Translations under genes and position numbers: made by a program
The notes under the pieces: generated by a model
What the model was told of the DNA's origin: nothing
Database searches by the model: none
The model's input: the letters and a program-made list of their open reading frames with translations, nothing else
Part shown: piece by piece, positions 48,642 through 58,180 of the stretch
Layout: each line of letters opens with the position of its first letter
Numbering within the stretch: the stretch's first letter is position 1
Assembly (NCBI GenBank): GCA_963920635.1
Contig: OY987298.1
Location: forward strand, 117,542,035-117,606,034
Length of the DNA: 64,000 nt
Source: Pseudeuparius sepicola
Lineage: Eukaryota; Arthropoda; Insecta; Coleoptera; Anthribidae
Direction of reading: 5' to 3'

Positions 48642-49249
48642 AGATTAAATACCTGGGTATTACATTGGACAATCACTTGCGATGGAATCTGCAGATGAAA
48701 CAAATCGCCCAAAAAATTAGAGGTTTTATATATAGATTTCGTTACCTTAAAGACTATCTAAAAATTCACCATCTGAAAATGTTGTATTCTGCATTAATAG
48801 AACCTCACTTATCATATGGTATCTTGGGTTGGGGCGGGGTGAGAGACTGTCATCTGCAAAAAGTAAACGTTATTCAAAAATGGATACTGAAAACAATTTA
48901 TGATAAAAAGATCACTTACCCATCAGATATACTGTATAGAGAAAGTCAAGTTTTTGACATACGGCAAATATTTTTCTTGAAAATATTACGAAGTGTAAAT
49001 ACCAATAAAATAAATTTAGAAAGTATTCAACACTCCTATCCAACCAGGTATAGGAAAAATAGCCATAAGGTCCCTAAAGTAATGAAAACTATAGGACAAA
49101 GGCATGCAAATTATTTGGCACCTAAGTTTACGAATCTACTACCAACTGAAATAAAAATAAGTATTGGTTCAAGAAAGTTTAGGGGAATGATTAAAAATTG
49201 GATACACGTGAGTAATAAAGAAATTATACACGCTACTATAAATAACTAA
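48642..49249 (+). pseudogene. Reverse transcriptase C-terminal fragment (non-LTR)
   Basis: About 200 codons from IKYLGITLDNHLRWN to TAA at 49247-49249. KYLGITLDN is the palm/thumb-boundary motif of non-LTR reverse transcriptases. It is followed by the conserved thumb-like YSALIEPHLSYGILGWGG and KVNVIQKWILKTIY. The catalytic YADD and everything upstream are absent because of 5' truncation. The remaining frame has no stop or frameshift, so the insertion is fairly recent. Confidence 0.85.
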
Positions 49250-49655
49250 TATGCTGAACAGAAATTGAATACTTATCTCATGTGAATTAAACTTACCTGT
49301 ATAAGACTTACTTGAATTAGACATAGTTACTAAATTAAGCTAAGTTAGACTTAATTGCCCGAAATAGACCAAATTACCTAAACTACACAAAATTATCTAA
49401 ACTAGATTTAATTACCTTAATTAGACCTAATAACCTGAAGTATATCTAATATCTTGAATTAAATATATATTTTTTGCATTATCATAAATATATGTAAATA
49501 GCTTGTTTATATATATATATTTGTTTGTATTGATATCACAAACAAGCTGTTCGTACACAGCTTCTGTGATTTTTCTGTCTTTATATTGTAATTTGTAATT
49601 GAGATTGTAACACAATAATTTACATAATAAAGGCCAATTTATTATTATTATTGTT
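48645..49655 (+). mobile_element. 5'-truncated non-LTR retrotransposon in unit B
   Basis: The undisturbed unit A reads CCTATAGAGAATATCACC. In unit B this is split after GAGA at 48644 and resumes AGAATATCACC at 49656, leaving at most a 3-bp duplication. The insert holds the C-terminal part of a reverse transcriptase, about 400 bp of AT-rich 3' UTR with degenerate AATTAGAC/CTAATTACC words, and ends in an (ATT)n tail and not poly(A). 5' truncation and a simple-repeat tail are typical of LINE insertion. Confidence 0.8.
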
Positions 49656-49969
49656 AGAATATCACCTAAGCTAAATAGATGCTGTCCCAACAATTTTTGA
49701 GAATGTGCCAAAATATTTGAGTGCAGTGCCGTTTAACTCTCAGCCAAAAACAGCTGAGGCAGGTTGAAAATTTTGAAAAAACAATTAGAGAAAGCCTGGA
49801 TGCACAAAACCAATAATGTAATAGATGAAAGAAAACTCGCCAAATTGTTACGAAACTTGTTTTTGCTACTTATCTCCAAAAATGCCTTTTATTATATAGG
49901 ACTAAGTTGGTCACGTGACTACGCGATTATGCGTTAACGCCATATGGCCTGTCTTTATCGTTGGCCTCG

Positions 49970-51525
49970 TTAAACTCGCTTTTTAGACTCGCTTTCTTAA
50001 GAAAATGTATGGAAATAAATCATGCAAACGTGTCAAGGTAGAAGGACATAACAAACAAGCATTTTATTTTATTTTGGATATTAAGTTTCTTGTAACAGGC
50101 ACATTTGCATGTTTCTATTCTATAAAATATCCTGCCACAATGGAGTTTTTAACATTAATCCACCATGACGATTTTTTAAAATATAGTGTTGGTCCAGTCC
50201 GGGAGATGGTTTTGAATATCCTTGCTTAAATCGGTAAGGATGTGAACAAACTAAATTCTGTCACGGCGCGGTGAGGAGTAGTTTTTGCCCGGAATTTTTT
50301 TCTGTCGCAAATTTTTTCAATTAGGGGATAATTAGTCTCCACATCTTTGTAGGTACTCTCTCAAAATTAGAATCGCGGAATTTGGACAAAATGTTGAATG
50401 TGGATACCGCGAGGGACGCGCGCGGTGGAGATCGTAATAGGAGGAGCTTATTGCAAATTGATTTCTCTCGGTCTCTACGGCACCAAATTAGAAAAAAGTA
50501 AATAATAAAAGGCAATGTTCCGACAAGAGAAGGCGACTGTTAAAATTAAAATTCAAAGCTATTATTCTTACATCAGATAGGTAAGTATGTGCTTTATCAG
50601 CTATGGAATATTCCATAAAAATGCATTATTTTACTAACTTACTAGGATTACTCTGGATTACTATGGGTTTTTAAGATTTTTCGTAGCGAATGCTATCCTA
50701 GTTTAACAAAAAAATCAGTTGTCCCTAAATATCTCTAAAATCGCTTTCTCTGGGTCCCAATCACAAAGAGAGATCGTATATATTATGCATAGAGCGCTGA
50801 AGAGTGTTTTTTATGAATAGGGCTCGTGGAAAATCAATGACTAAAAATTAACATATATATTGGGGCCCATTACACATTCGCATTTAATATCTAGTTGACT
50901 TATGGCCCGGAGTGCTTGCGCATTTTCTAGATCAAGGGAGAGACACACGATTTCTGGATAGAGACGGAATGAGTGAATGCAAGCTATTGGTCGAGAAAAA
51001 GTTTCCTTCTTTCTCTCGAAAATGTTTTACTCCTATTCCTCCTTCGCAGGCCCCAGCGCGTCGTACAAAATTAGCCATAATGGCGGAAGCTTCAGCATTC
51101 TATGTGTATATACGATCTCTGTGGTCTTAATTTATTTTACGAGGGCCGATGGTACCAGTTACAACTTGCGAGTACCACCATATTATAGACAGAGCTACAT
51201 AATAATATCAAATACTTAAGATTGACCTGCTGTAACTTGCTGCAATTCTCTGAGCCCATTATTTAACCTTTTAGAAATTGGCTCGGAAATTGGTGACAAC
51301 CATTCTGTGTCAGCGACATTTTCAAATATCATTCGAAGTTTATACTGTTTGATATTACTTTGGTATCTTTATCATTACAACTTCATCAGTGGTAGTTGTA
51401 GGAGTTAATCATATGCAATTTAACGAATCATCCATTCAAATAGCGACATCGTTTACGACATCATACGGTTTATAGGTGGGAATCAAACAAAAAATGCAAA
51501 TGATCAATTAAGTACCTATTTTTCT
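49970..51525. other. Intergenic, no confident gene
   Basis: A 74-codon ATG frame at 50005-50229 (MYGNKSCKRVKVEGHNKQ...) is not recognised and has no supporting context. CpG-containing sequence near 50400 (GAGGGACGCGCGCGGTGG) and 51040-51100 contrasts with the AT-rich background. Confidence 0.35.
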
Positions 51526-51526
51526 A

Positions 51527-52166
51527 ACAAAGATGTAATATTGTGAGTGTAAATGTAAATAGGTACAAGAAAAAGTGGCAATGGGCATAAGCACTTAAAG
51601 TTAGAAAACAAAAGAAAAACTAGTAACCGCATACACGTGTTTCATGCTATTTGGCAATCATCAGTACGGTGTAACATCAACCAAATCCAAAAGATAGGAA
51701 TGATTTGGGAAGCAACAAATGAAGTCCAGGCAGGAGCCTACAGCACATTTGCAGCTTCAGTCAGCACATCCCCAATTCAGGGCTTGTACTAACATCGCCA
51801 CGGAGGCTGCTAAAGCGACCTGCGTGGAAATCTTCATAGCCCAAGATACAATGACAACAAAGATGTAAGATTGTGAGTGTAAATATGTAAATAGGTACAA
51901 GAAAAAGTGATAATGGGCATAAGCACTTAAAGTTAGAAAACCGCATACACGTGTTTCATGCTATTTGGCAATCATCAGTACGGTGTAACATCAACCAAAT
52001 CCAAAAGATAGGAATGATTTGGGAAGCAACAAATGGATTTGGTTGATGTTACACCGTACTGATGATTGCCAAATGGCATGAAAAACGTGTATGCGGTTAC
52101 TAGTTTTTCTTTTGTTTTCTAACTTTAAGTGCTTATGCCCATTATCATTTTTTCTTGTACCTGTTT
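51527..52166. repeat. Repeat cluster: two direct copies and one inverted copy
   Basis: Copy 1 is 51527-51722, copy 2 is 51856-52035, and an inverted copy 3 is 52034-52166. Shared landmarks are AAGATGTAATATTGTGAGTG, GGGCATAAGCACTTAAAGTT and CAGTACGGTGTAACATCAAC. Copy 3 keeps the AAACAAAAGAAAAACTAGTA segment found in copy 1 but missing from copy 2, so copies 2 and 3 did not arise by a simple local inversion of one another. Confidence 0.8.
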
Positions 52167-52241
52167 TTCTAACCATAAGAATATAATTTTTCACAATTCC
52201 TAAACCTACACATCCATTTTTTATAAAAGGGTGGTATGACA

Positions 52242-53675
52242 CACTTTAAATAAAGAAACCCAGGAAGGAACAAATTTTAGACCGGGAGATAGTGACAGAT
52301 TTTTGGACGTGATTTTACTCAGTATGCCTTGCAAAGGGCGTTATGTGGCACATATTCTCACAATAATAAGGTATGAATCAGAGAGTCATCCTGGGTTCTT
52401 CATGTGGAAAACTGAGTTTTCAATTATTCGAAAAATATGCGTTTTCATATGATTTTATACAGGCTGCCATGTGTTTTATAATGAAGTTCAAAATAGAAAA
52501 TTCCTCGGAAAAAATAGGCATACCGTTAGGGTGGGTCCAAAGGGCTATTATTGCCACGTGATCTTGTATTTTAATAATTAATTTTTCCACGTTTCTGAAC
52601 AGGCTGCCAATGAGAAGTATGCAAGTTCTTATTATGAAAATGCTGAAAAAAGGATGGCATACCTTTCGCGCATGTCCAAGTACTGTTGAAATTGAATGTT
52701 ATTTAATCATTTAAACGAGTTATTCGATGTAAAGTGTACTTGGACATGCGCAAACGGTATGCGGTATGCCATCTTTCCTTCAGCAGTTTCATAAGAAGAA
52801 CTTGCATACTTCTCATTGGCAGCCTGTTCAGAAACGTGGAAAAAAAAAAAGATCACGTGGCAATAATAGCCCTTTGGACCCACCCTAACGGTATGCCTAT
52901 TTTTTCCGAGGAATTTTCTATTTTGAACTTCATTATAAAACACATGGCAGCCTGTATAAAATCATATCAAAACGCATATTTTTCGAATAATTGAAAACTC
53001 AGTTTTTCACATGAAGAACCCAGGATGACTCTCTGATTCATACCTTATTATTGTGAGAATATGTGCCACATAATGCCCTTTGCAAGGCATACTGAGTAAA
53101 ATCACGTCCAAAAATCTGTCACTATCTCCCGGTCCATAAGGCTTGACCCGGGGACAATCCTCTGCATATACGGCGGGATTCCGTTTCCGTTTTTACAGTG
53201 GCGCACACCTTTGAGTTGTTTCGACAAACTAATCGAAGCAGAAATCCTCATTTTTCGTGAAATCAGTAGGACCTACAATACAGGCAAAAATTATAAGGCA
53301 CGTTTATGTCTTTAAGTTTAGGAATCCTTGATAATACAGCAATATTCTAATTCTAAATTTCCAATTATGAAGAAGTAGGTAGGTACCTACACAAACGCCT
53401 ATGCCACTTTGGTGCATAGCTTCAAAAGTTAATTTAAATTACAAAATTACTTACCGATGGATTATTATCCTCAAACATTTTAGTTTTGGCGGACAGGGAT
53501 GTGCCACAAGCCGCACAGCTAAGCATAATAACTCGAAAAAGTATCTAATAATACCACATAATGACACATATCTCACCGTGTCTGATATCAAAATATTGTG
53601 TCAAAACTTGGTTACTAGTCAGGGCGATTTTCGTCTCGTAGAGCTTTGACTCCTTCCGGGGATTCTTTATTCAAA
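52242..53675. mobile_element. Family-A 8-bp-TSD element, copy 1 (carries a foldback)
   Basis: Direct repeats GGTATGACA flank it (52233-52241, 53676-53684). The ends CACTTTAAATAAAGAAACCC and complement CTTTGAATAAAGAATCCCC match the ends of the second family-A copy at 60892. Both copies share a subterminal CTGCATAT...CCGTTTCC block. A related empty site occurs at 60121-60250. The interior is mostly a 0.85-kb palindrome. Confidence 0.75.
52280..53134. repeat. Large palindrome (about 400-bp arms, ~50-nt spacer)
   Basis: 52280-52685 and 52737-53134 are reverse complements at high identity. Outer ends are GACCGGGAGATAGTGACAGA and its complement; inner ends are near CATGTCCAAGTAC. Shared internal blocks include TGCCTTGCAAAGGGC and CAGGCTGCCA (twice per arm). 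The frames at 52373-52561 and 52734-52994 are the same sequence read in both arms and do not resemble a protein. Confidence 0.85.
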
Positions 53676-54100
53676 GGTATGACATATTAGTCAGACATGC
53701 ACGTGCGCGCCACTTTATTCCCCGAAAAACAAAGGAAGGTCCTGATTTATTATGGGACGAGCATGGCTAATGGCCCTAGTTACCGAATCCAATAAGACGA
53801 AATAACAAGCCAGGATCACATATCTATATAATACATTACTGATTTTTAACCGTCTGCGCACGCTAGTGCGCGGGTCATAGAAAAGGATGCATGATGCCGC
53901 CATTTGTACCCTTATATTGACATTTATCCGAACAGCTGTTTTCTGTTTATTCGTTTTCCCTGCTCGTTTTCGGTTTTCCCACAAGTTTTTGTTAGCTAGG
54001 TATTTCGAAAATAGCCTGTTACTAACTGTTTTTTAGTGACAGTGTAGTGCTTACATACAAGAAAGTGTTTTGCTGTGATTATTACGACTAGACGAGAACA

Positions 54101-54174
54101 ATGGCTTGCTTTGTGAAGCATTGTAAAAATCTCAAAAGACTGGTGCCTCCTGAAAATTCTATTAAATTTTACAG
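54101..54174 (+). pseudogene. THAP domain first exon inside family-B copy 1
   Basis: ATG at 54101 opens MACFVKHCKNLKRLVPPENS, then IKFYR, ending at a good donor ACAG|GTAAGT. M-x-C-x4-C followed by a basic loop and an FxR near the end of a short first exon is the start of a THAP zinc finger, with an intron at the position seen in the other THAP remnants here. No second exon was found before the right end of the element. Copy 2 of the family lacks this segment. Confidence 0.6.
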
Positions 54175-54442
54175 GTAAGTTATTACTTCTGTACAAACTA
54201 ATATCTAGGTAGGTATTTTTGCTGCATTAGATTTTACAGAGAACCTCTATTGCGTTTTTTTAATAAAAAAAAATTCTACCTTGAAGTTGTATAATTTATA
54301 CAGCTGCCTTTTTACGTTTTGCTTTCTTCTGCGAGTAAAATATAAGACTGTCATTTTGTGTTATGTGAAAACAAGTTTATTAAAAAAAATGAAAGTATAA
54401 ACCAAGCATAATACTTACATATTTGGAGCAATGAAATGCTTA

Positions 54443-54584
54443 GGCTCGGTTTCTATCTACTTCTTAGCGTTAAGTGTACGACACATACCTATATTATATA
54501 GGTATGTGGTGTACGACCTTTGTTAGTCGTTAAGGGTTTACTTACAGTTCACCTTAACGCTAAGAAAATCCTTAGAAACCGGGT
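54443..54584. mobile_element. Small MITE nested in family-B copy 1
   Basis: Left CTCGGTTTCTATCTACTTCT and right complement CCCGGTTTCTAAGGATTTTC are inverted, both continuing into TTAGCGTTAAG. The corresponding interval is absent from family-B copy 2. It is in turn interrupted by the 27-bp family-B mini-element. Confidence 0.65.
54482..54508. mobile_element. 27-bp minimal family-B element: two joined TIRs
   Basis: A perfect palindrome with a single central T: 13-bp CACATACCTATAT joined to its complement ATATAGGTATGTG. It is flanked by perfect 8-bp direct repeats GTGTACGA (54474-54481, 54509-54516). The arms equal the termini of the longer family-B copies. Confidence 0.85.
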
Positions 54585-54848
54585 TTTATGGATTTAATTT
54601 TAAGCGTTTTAAAATTCCCGCCTTAAATAAGGGTACAAATGGCCGCCGTCCTTGATTGAAAAGTTACCCCGGTCGGTTGTCTCTTTTGCGCCGTATATGT
54701 ATTATATAGGTATGTGGCTACGATACACTTACCCAATTCAAAATGCGGTTGTATTTTACGATTTTTTATAGTTTACAGTTTAATGTGTCAAGAAAAAAGT
54801 GTAAACAACTGTCAGTCCAGCTCGACAGTGCTTTAAAATAGGCCAGAA

Positions 54849-55010
54849 ATGCCGGGATGTGCAGTCAGCGTTTGTCCAAATAATAATAATAGAAACAGTA
54901 ATGGAACGGAAATTAAGTATTATAGATTTCCCAAGGACAATAATCTTGCCAAAAAATGGATTGCTGCATGCCGCAGACAAGACATATGGAGCAATTTAAA
55001 TTCTGATTCG
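54849..55010 (+). pseudogene. THAP domain N-terminal fragment
   Basis: ATG at 54849 opens MPGCAVSVCPNNN with C-x4-C, then IKYYRFPKD, AKKWIAACRR and IWSNLNSD. These are the first two-thirds of a THAP finger, including the invariant Pro and Trp. The downstream C..H (usually ICSxHF) is absent; the frame continues instead as unrelated sequence to a stop. It is therefore a truncated remnant. No bounding TIRs were identified. Genes of this type include host THAP factors and P/hAT-type transposases. Confidence 0.65.
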
Positions 55011-55330
55011 CAACTGATGCGTCACAAGATGCGCAATGACATACCGTGGATAAGTTTATCGTGTAACAAGCAAACAACATATAACCTGGGGAGTTCTCCC
55101 AAGGTTATGAGTCCTCCTTTTGCAGAGCAGAGAACCGTTTGTCGTGGTGAGGCGGCAGAGAAATGGAGGACGTCGGGGTAGGCAACGGCCCTAATAAAAT
55201 ACTGGACCGAGATTGAGCCATAGTCCCTCCCCCTCCACGCCTCCACCAATTTTTTGCTATCCGGCAGAGGGAGCTGGTGCCCGCATGGATTACAGTGCCT
55301 CTTATGCCTATATCAATAGTGTGGTCTCGT

Positions 55331-55858
55331 CAGAGAAATGGAGTAGGGAGAATACGCTACAAGCTGCGCGAACTGCCTAATAAAAGTGGCGGCCATATTA
55401 AACCAACTTCATCCATGGGCGTATCATTGTTAACAGACTTGGCACTGCAGACTGCTTTAGAGGTCTTCGTCCTCGTTCGCCACGATGCACAGTAAAAGGC
55501 ATCAGCAGCAAAATGTTTTGAACAAACAAATTTATTTGAACTCAAAGTCCAATCAGTCCCCAAGTTCAGAAATTTTAACCACAATCATTAAAATTATACA
55601 GATGCGCGCCTATGGTTTTTACTAAACTTACCGAAAAAATGATACTCCCGGAGGTCTCCTAGACTTATAATTCTTACTGCTTGGTACTACACACGACATT
55701 TTCCAAAAACACTGACCATTTATCTGCTGAAAATACAACAACTACCGCTGAGAACAAACTGCAAACGTCAAAGTGAGGACAATATGGCGGCCATTACATT
55801 TGCCTGGAAATAGGATGCGCAGTAGGTCAAAGCGCGTTCTCCATACTCCATTTCTCTG
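55331..55858. mobile_element. 528-bp hAT-like element with perfect 8-bp TSD and THAP unit
   Basis: Perfect direct repeats GGTCTCGT flank it (55323-55330, 55859-55866). Inverted ends CAGAGAAATGGAGTAGGGAG and complement CAGAGAAATGGAGTATGGAG fit the hAT end pattern CANNG. Most of the interior is a minus-strand THAP-like unit; no catalytic domain is present. Confidence 0.85.
55357..55699 (-). pseudogene. THAP-like two-exon unit inside the 528-bp element
   Basis: Exon 1 (55699-55632) starts at ATG and reads MSCVVPSSKNYKSRRPPGVS, then FFR, ending at a donor CG|GTAAGT; the second zinc cysteine is replaced. Exon 2 contains WTLSSNKFVCSKHFAADAFY, the CxxH half of the motif, and runs open to about 55357. 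A canonical acceptor between them was not found. The unit encodes at most a DNA-binding domain without transposase, and is probably defective. Confidence 0.6.
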
Positions 55859-55866
55859 GGTCTCGT

Positions 55867-56814
55867 CGGTCTGGTCGGAGCATGTATAGAACAACCAGCA
55901 GTACTTATAAATTTCTCTTGAGAAATCATCGGCAAATTCAATGACCTTGAGCCATATTGGGGGAATAGAAGTCAGAGGTGTATTCGGGAAAATCAATTCA
56001 GAAATACAGAGTAGATAGTATTAGTAGAAAGGCCACGCCGTCCACGTGTGCGGCGCCCGGCGCACACAGGCGCCAGGTTCTCGAAGGGCGCCAAAAGGAG
56101 TCAAAGCGCCGAATGGCGACCCAAAGTAACTGGACATAATCTATAGGTTTTTGACCTCGAACGTTGAAAACAAGAATCTCCTTAAAAACCATAATTTCCA
56201 AGATCTCCTATAATAGTTTACAAATTTAGTACCTAATCTCTATTTAATAAATTGCAACTTTATTTATTTAAAGCATGTTAAGAGATATGAAATGAATTAT
56301 AGAGTTCCTATAGATGAGTGAATTCGGTCAGCAGGCCTTATTATAATCTTCATTTAAACAGGAAAAATTCTGTAGAAATAATCCTGCCCGTTTCAAGAGT
56401 TGACAAAAATTAAAATTTTGTAACTTGGAAAATTGTCATTGTATTGGCAAATTACCGGACCGCTTGGTTTGCAAATTTTTTCAACCCTTAACACTGGTAG
56501 ACAAAGAAAATTGTTTACCCACAAAGTCACCCCCAAGTATGGCCTATCTAGCTGCAGTATTGGTCTTGTGAAACGGAACTAGAAAACTTGAAAAATTCTC
56601 ATTTCATTGTCAAATTACTTCTCAGAGTTAGTCTTCAGCCGTGAGCGCTCTAAACCGAAAACTGTTTGCTTGTACCCGCGTTTCACGAAACCCGAGAAAT
56701 AAAATTCCTCTTCAACAATCGCTACCTACGTCAAAAATTGTGGCTGGCAAAAGCGTGACTAAGTTCACACAAAGCGCTTCCGACAGACAGGTCATTATCA
56801 AAACACCGAAAAGG
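55867..56814. other. No gene seen
   Basis: Mixed composition with no protein-like frame and no obvious TIR pair. A GC-rich stretch GTGCGGCGCCCGGCGCACAC near 56046-56065 forms a small hairpin. Confidence 0.35.
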
Positions 56815-57255
56815 GTCTAAACGTCTCGAAAAGCGACTTTAAAACAAAGCGAGTGGAAAAGTGTCTAAACGTCTCGACAACGACTCGAAAAACGACGCAA
56901 ACACGTCTAGACGACTCGAAAAGCGTCTAAACTACTCGAAAAAGGGCTCGACAAAGTCTAAGCTACTCGAAAAACATCTAAGTCGCTTCTCGAGGGACTT
57001 AAAGTCACTCGAGAACCGTTTCGAAGGAGTGTCGAGACGCTTCCCACGAGCGTTCTGGAGCGGATGTGAATTCATCAATATGGCCGGTGAGATCGGAGAT
57101 TATTTATTGACCGTCAACTTACTGGCCATCTTGATGAATTCACTTCCGTTTGAGAACTCTCGTAGGAAGCGTCTCGAGACGCTTTTCGAGTAGATTAGAC
57201 GCTTTTCGAGTAGATTAGACGTTTTTCGAGTCGATTAGACGCTTTTCGAGTCGAG
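56815..57255. repeat. Inverted-repeat element built of CTCGAAAAGCGTCTAA motifs
   Basis: The left half carries many variants of ACTCGAAAAGCGTCTAA; the right half carries four near-perfect 20-bp tandem copies of the complement (GACGCTTTTCGAGTAGATTA, 57178-57255). The centre has a further hairpin, GTGAATTCATCAATATGGCC with GGCCATCTTGATGAATTCAC. The Lys/Arg/Ser-rich 110-codon frame 56861-57193 is a by-product. Confidence 0.7.
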
Positions 57256-57419
57256 GCGCAAAATTTTAGCCATCCGACAGAGGGCTCTGAGATCCTCAGC
57301 CGCCAAAGCCATATTGGGTGCATTCTAGGTTATTTGTGTGCATTTCATGGGCGCCATAAAAAAAATTTGCACACAGGCGACACTAAGCATCGGCGCGGCC
57401 TTGAAAGTAGAGTGTGTAG

Positions 57420-57466
57420 TAAGCACAAGCAGCTTTGACGCCTTCCTGAAATTCTTTATTTAAAGA
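57420..57466. repeat. Solo family-A right end
   Basis: GCTTTGACGCCTTCCTGAAATTCTTTATTTAAAG resembles the right ends of the two family-A elements (GCTTTGACTCCTTCC, then ATTCTTTATTC). No matching left end was located nearby. Confidence 0.5.
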
Positions 57467-57679
57467 TACTAGCACAATTTACAAAAAAGCACACTCCACG
57501 GCACTGTAATATCTCTCATATAGCATACAGCCAAAAAAGAACTGCTCAATCGCCCCGACACTGCATCCATTTGACAGAAATCTATTCCCAAATGGCGGCT
57601 GCGCGAACAGGTGCGCAGAATTTTCCCGCCATGGGGAGATATACTGCTGGTTGTTTTATATGCGCTGGTCTGGTCATGA

Positions 57680-58180
57680 CACATACCTATATAGTACATA
57701 TAGGTACTGATTTTTAACCGTCTGCGCACGCTAGTGCTCGGGTCATAGTAAAGGATGCATGATGCCTCCATTTGTAACCTTATATTGACATTTATCGGAA
57801 CCGGAACAGCTGTTTTGTGTTTATTCGTTTTCCCTGCTCGTTTTCGGTTTTCCCACAAGTTTTTGTTATGTAGTACATATTGTTGTTTTGTTACAGAGTA
57901 CATATTGCGTTTTTTTAATAAAAATAATTCTACCTTGTAGTTGTATAATTTATACAGTTGCCTTTTTTTACGTTTCGCTTTCTTCTGTGAGTAAAATATA
58001 ACACTGTCATTTTGTGTTATGTGAAAACAAGCTTATTAAAAAAATGAAAATATAAACCAAGCATAATACATAACAACATAGCAACTTAAAATTAGGTTAC
58101 AAATGGCCGCCGTCCTCGATTGAAAAGTTACCCCGCTCGGTCGTCTCTTTTGCGCCGTATATGTACTATATAGGTATGTG
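57680..58180. mobile_element. Family-B TIR element, copy 2 (501 bp)
   Basis: The ends are CACATACCTATATAGTACAT and its complement. The left flank is GGTCATGA (57672-57679). The right flank is interrupted by the family-C element, but beyond it GGTCATGA reappears at 58887-58894, so the 8-bp duplication is perfect once family C is removed. The interior matches copy 1 without the THAP exon. Confidence 0.88.

Larger units (their letters stand above)
47005..49969. repeat. Tandem repeat unit B, split by two insertions
   Basis: Starts with AGACTGGACGCACAAAAATC directly after unit A and ends at the same TCTTTATCGTTGGCCTCG. Removing a TIR element (about 47298-48229) and a non-LTR fragment (48645-49655) leaves about 1 kb colinear with unit A. 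Unit B also lacks about 170 bp present in unit A at 46240-46410. Confidence 0.75.
53818..54716. mobile_element. Family-B TIR element, copy 1 (899 bp, with THAP exon)
   Basis: The ends are CACATATCTATATAATACAT and complement CACATACCTATATAATACAT. The flanks GCCAGGAT (53810-53817) and GCTACGAT (54717-54724) agree at six of eight bases, an aged 8-bp duplication. It is colinear with copy 2 (57680-58180) but additionally contains a THAP exon and a nested MITE. The insertion target is a repeat also present at 60121-60250. Confidence 0.8.

Noticed and set aside
56861..57193. 110-codon Lys/Arg/Ser-rich frame
   Set aside because: Encoded by the repeated CTCGAAAAGCGTCTAA motif.
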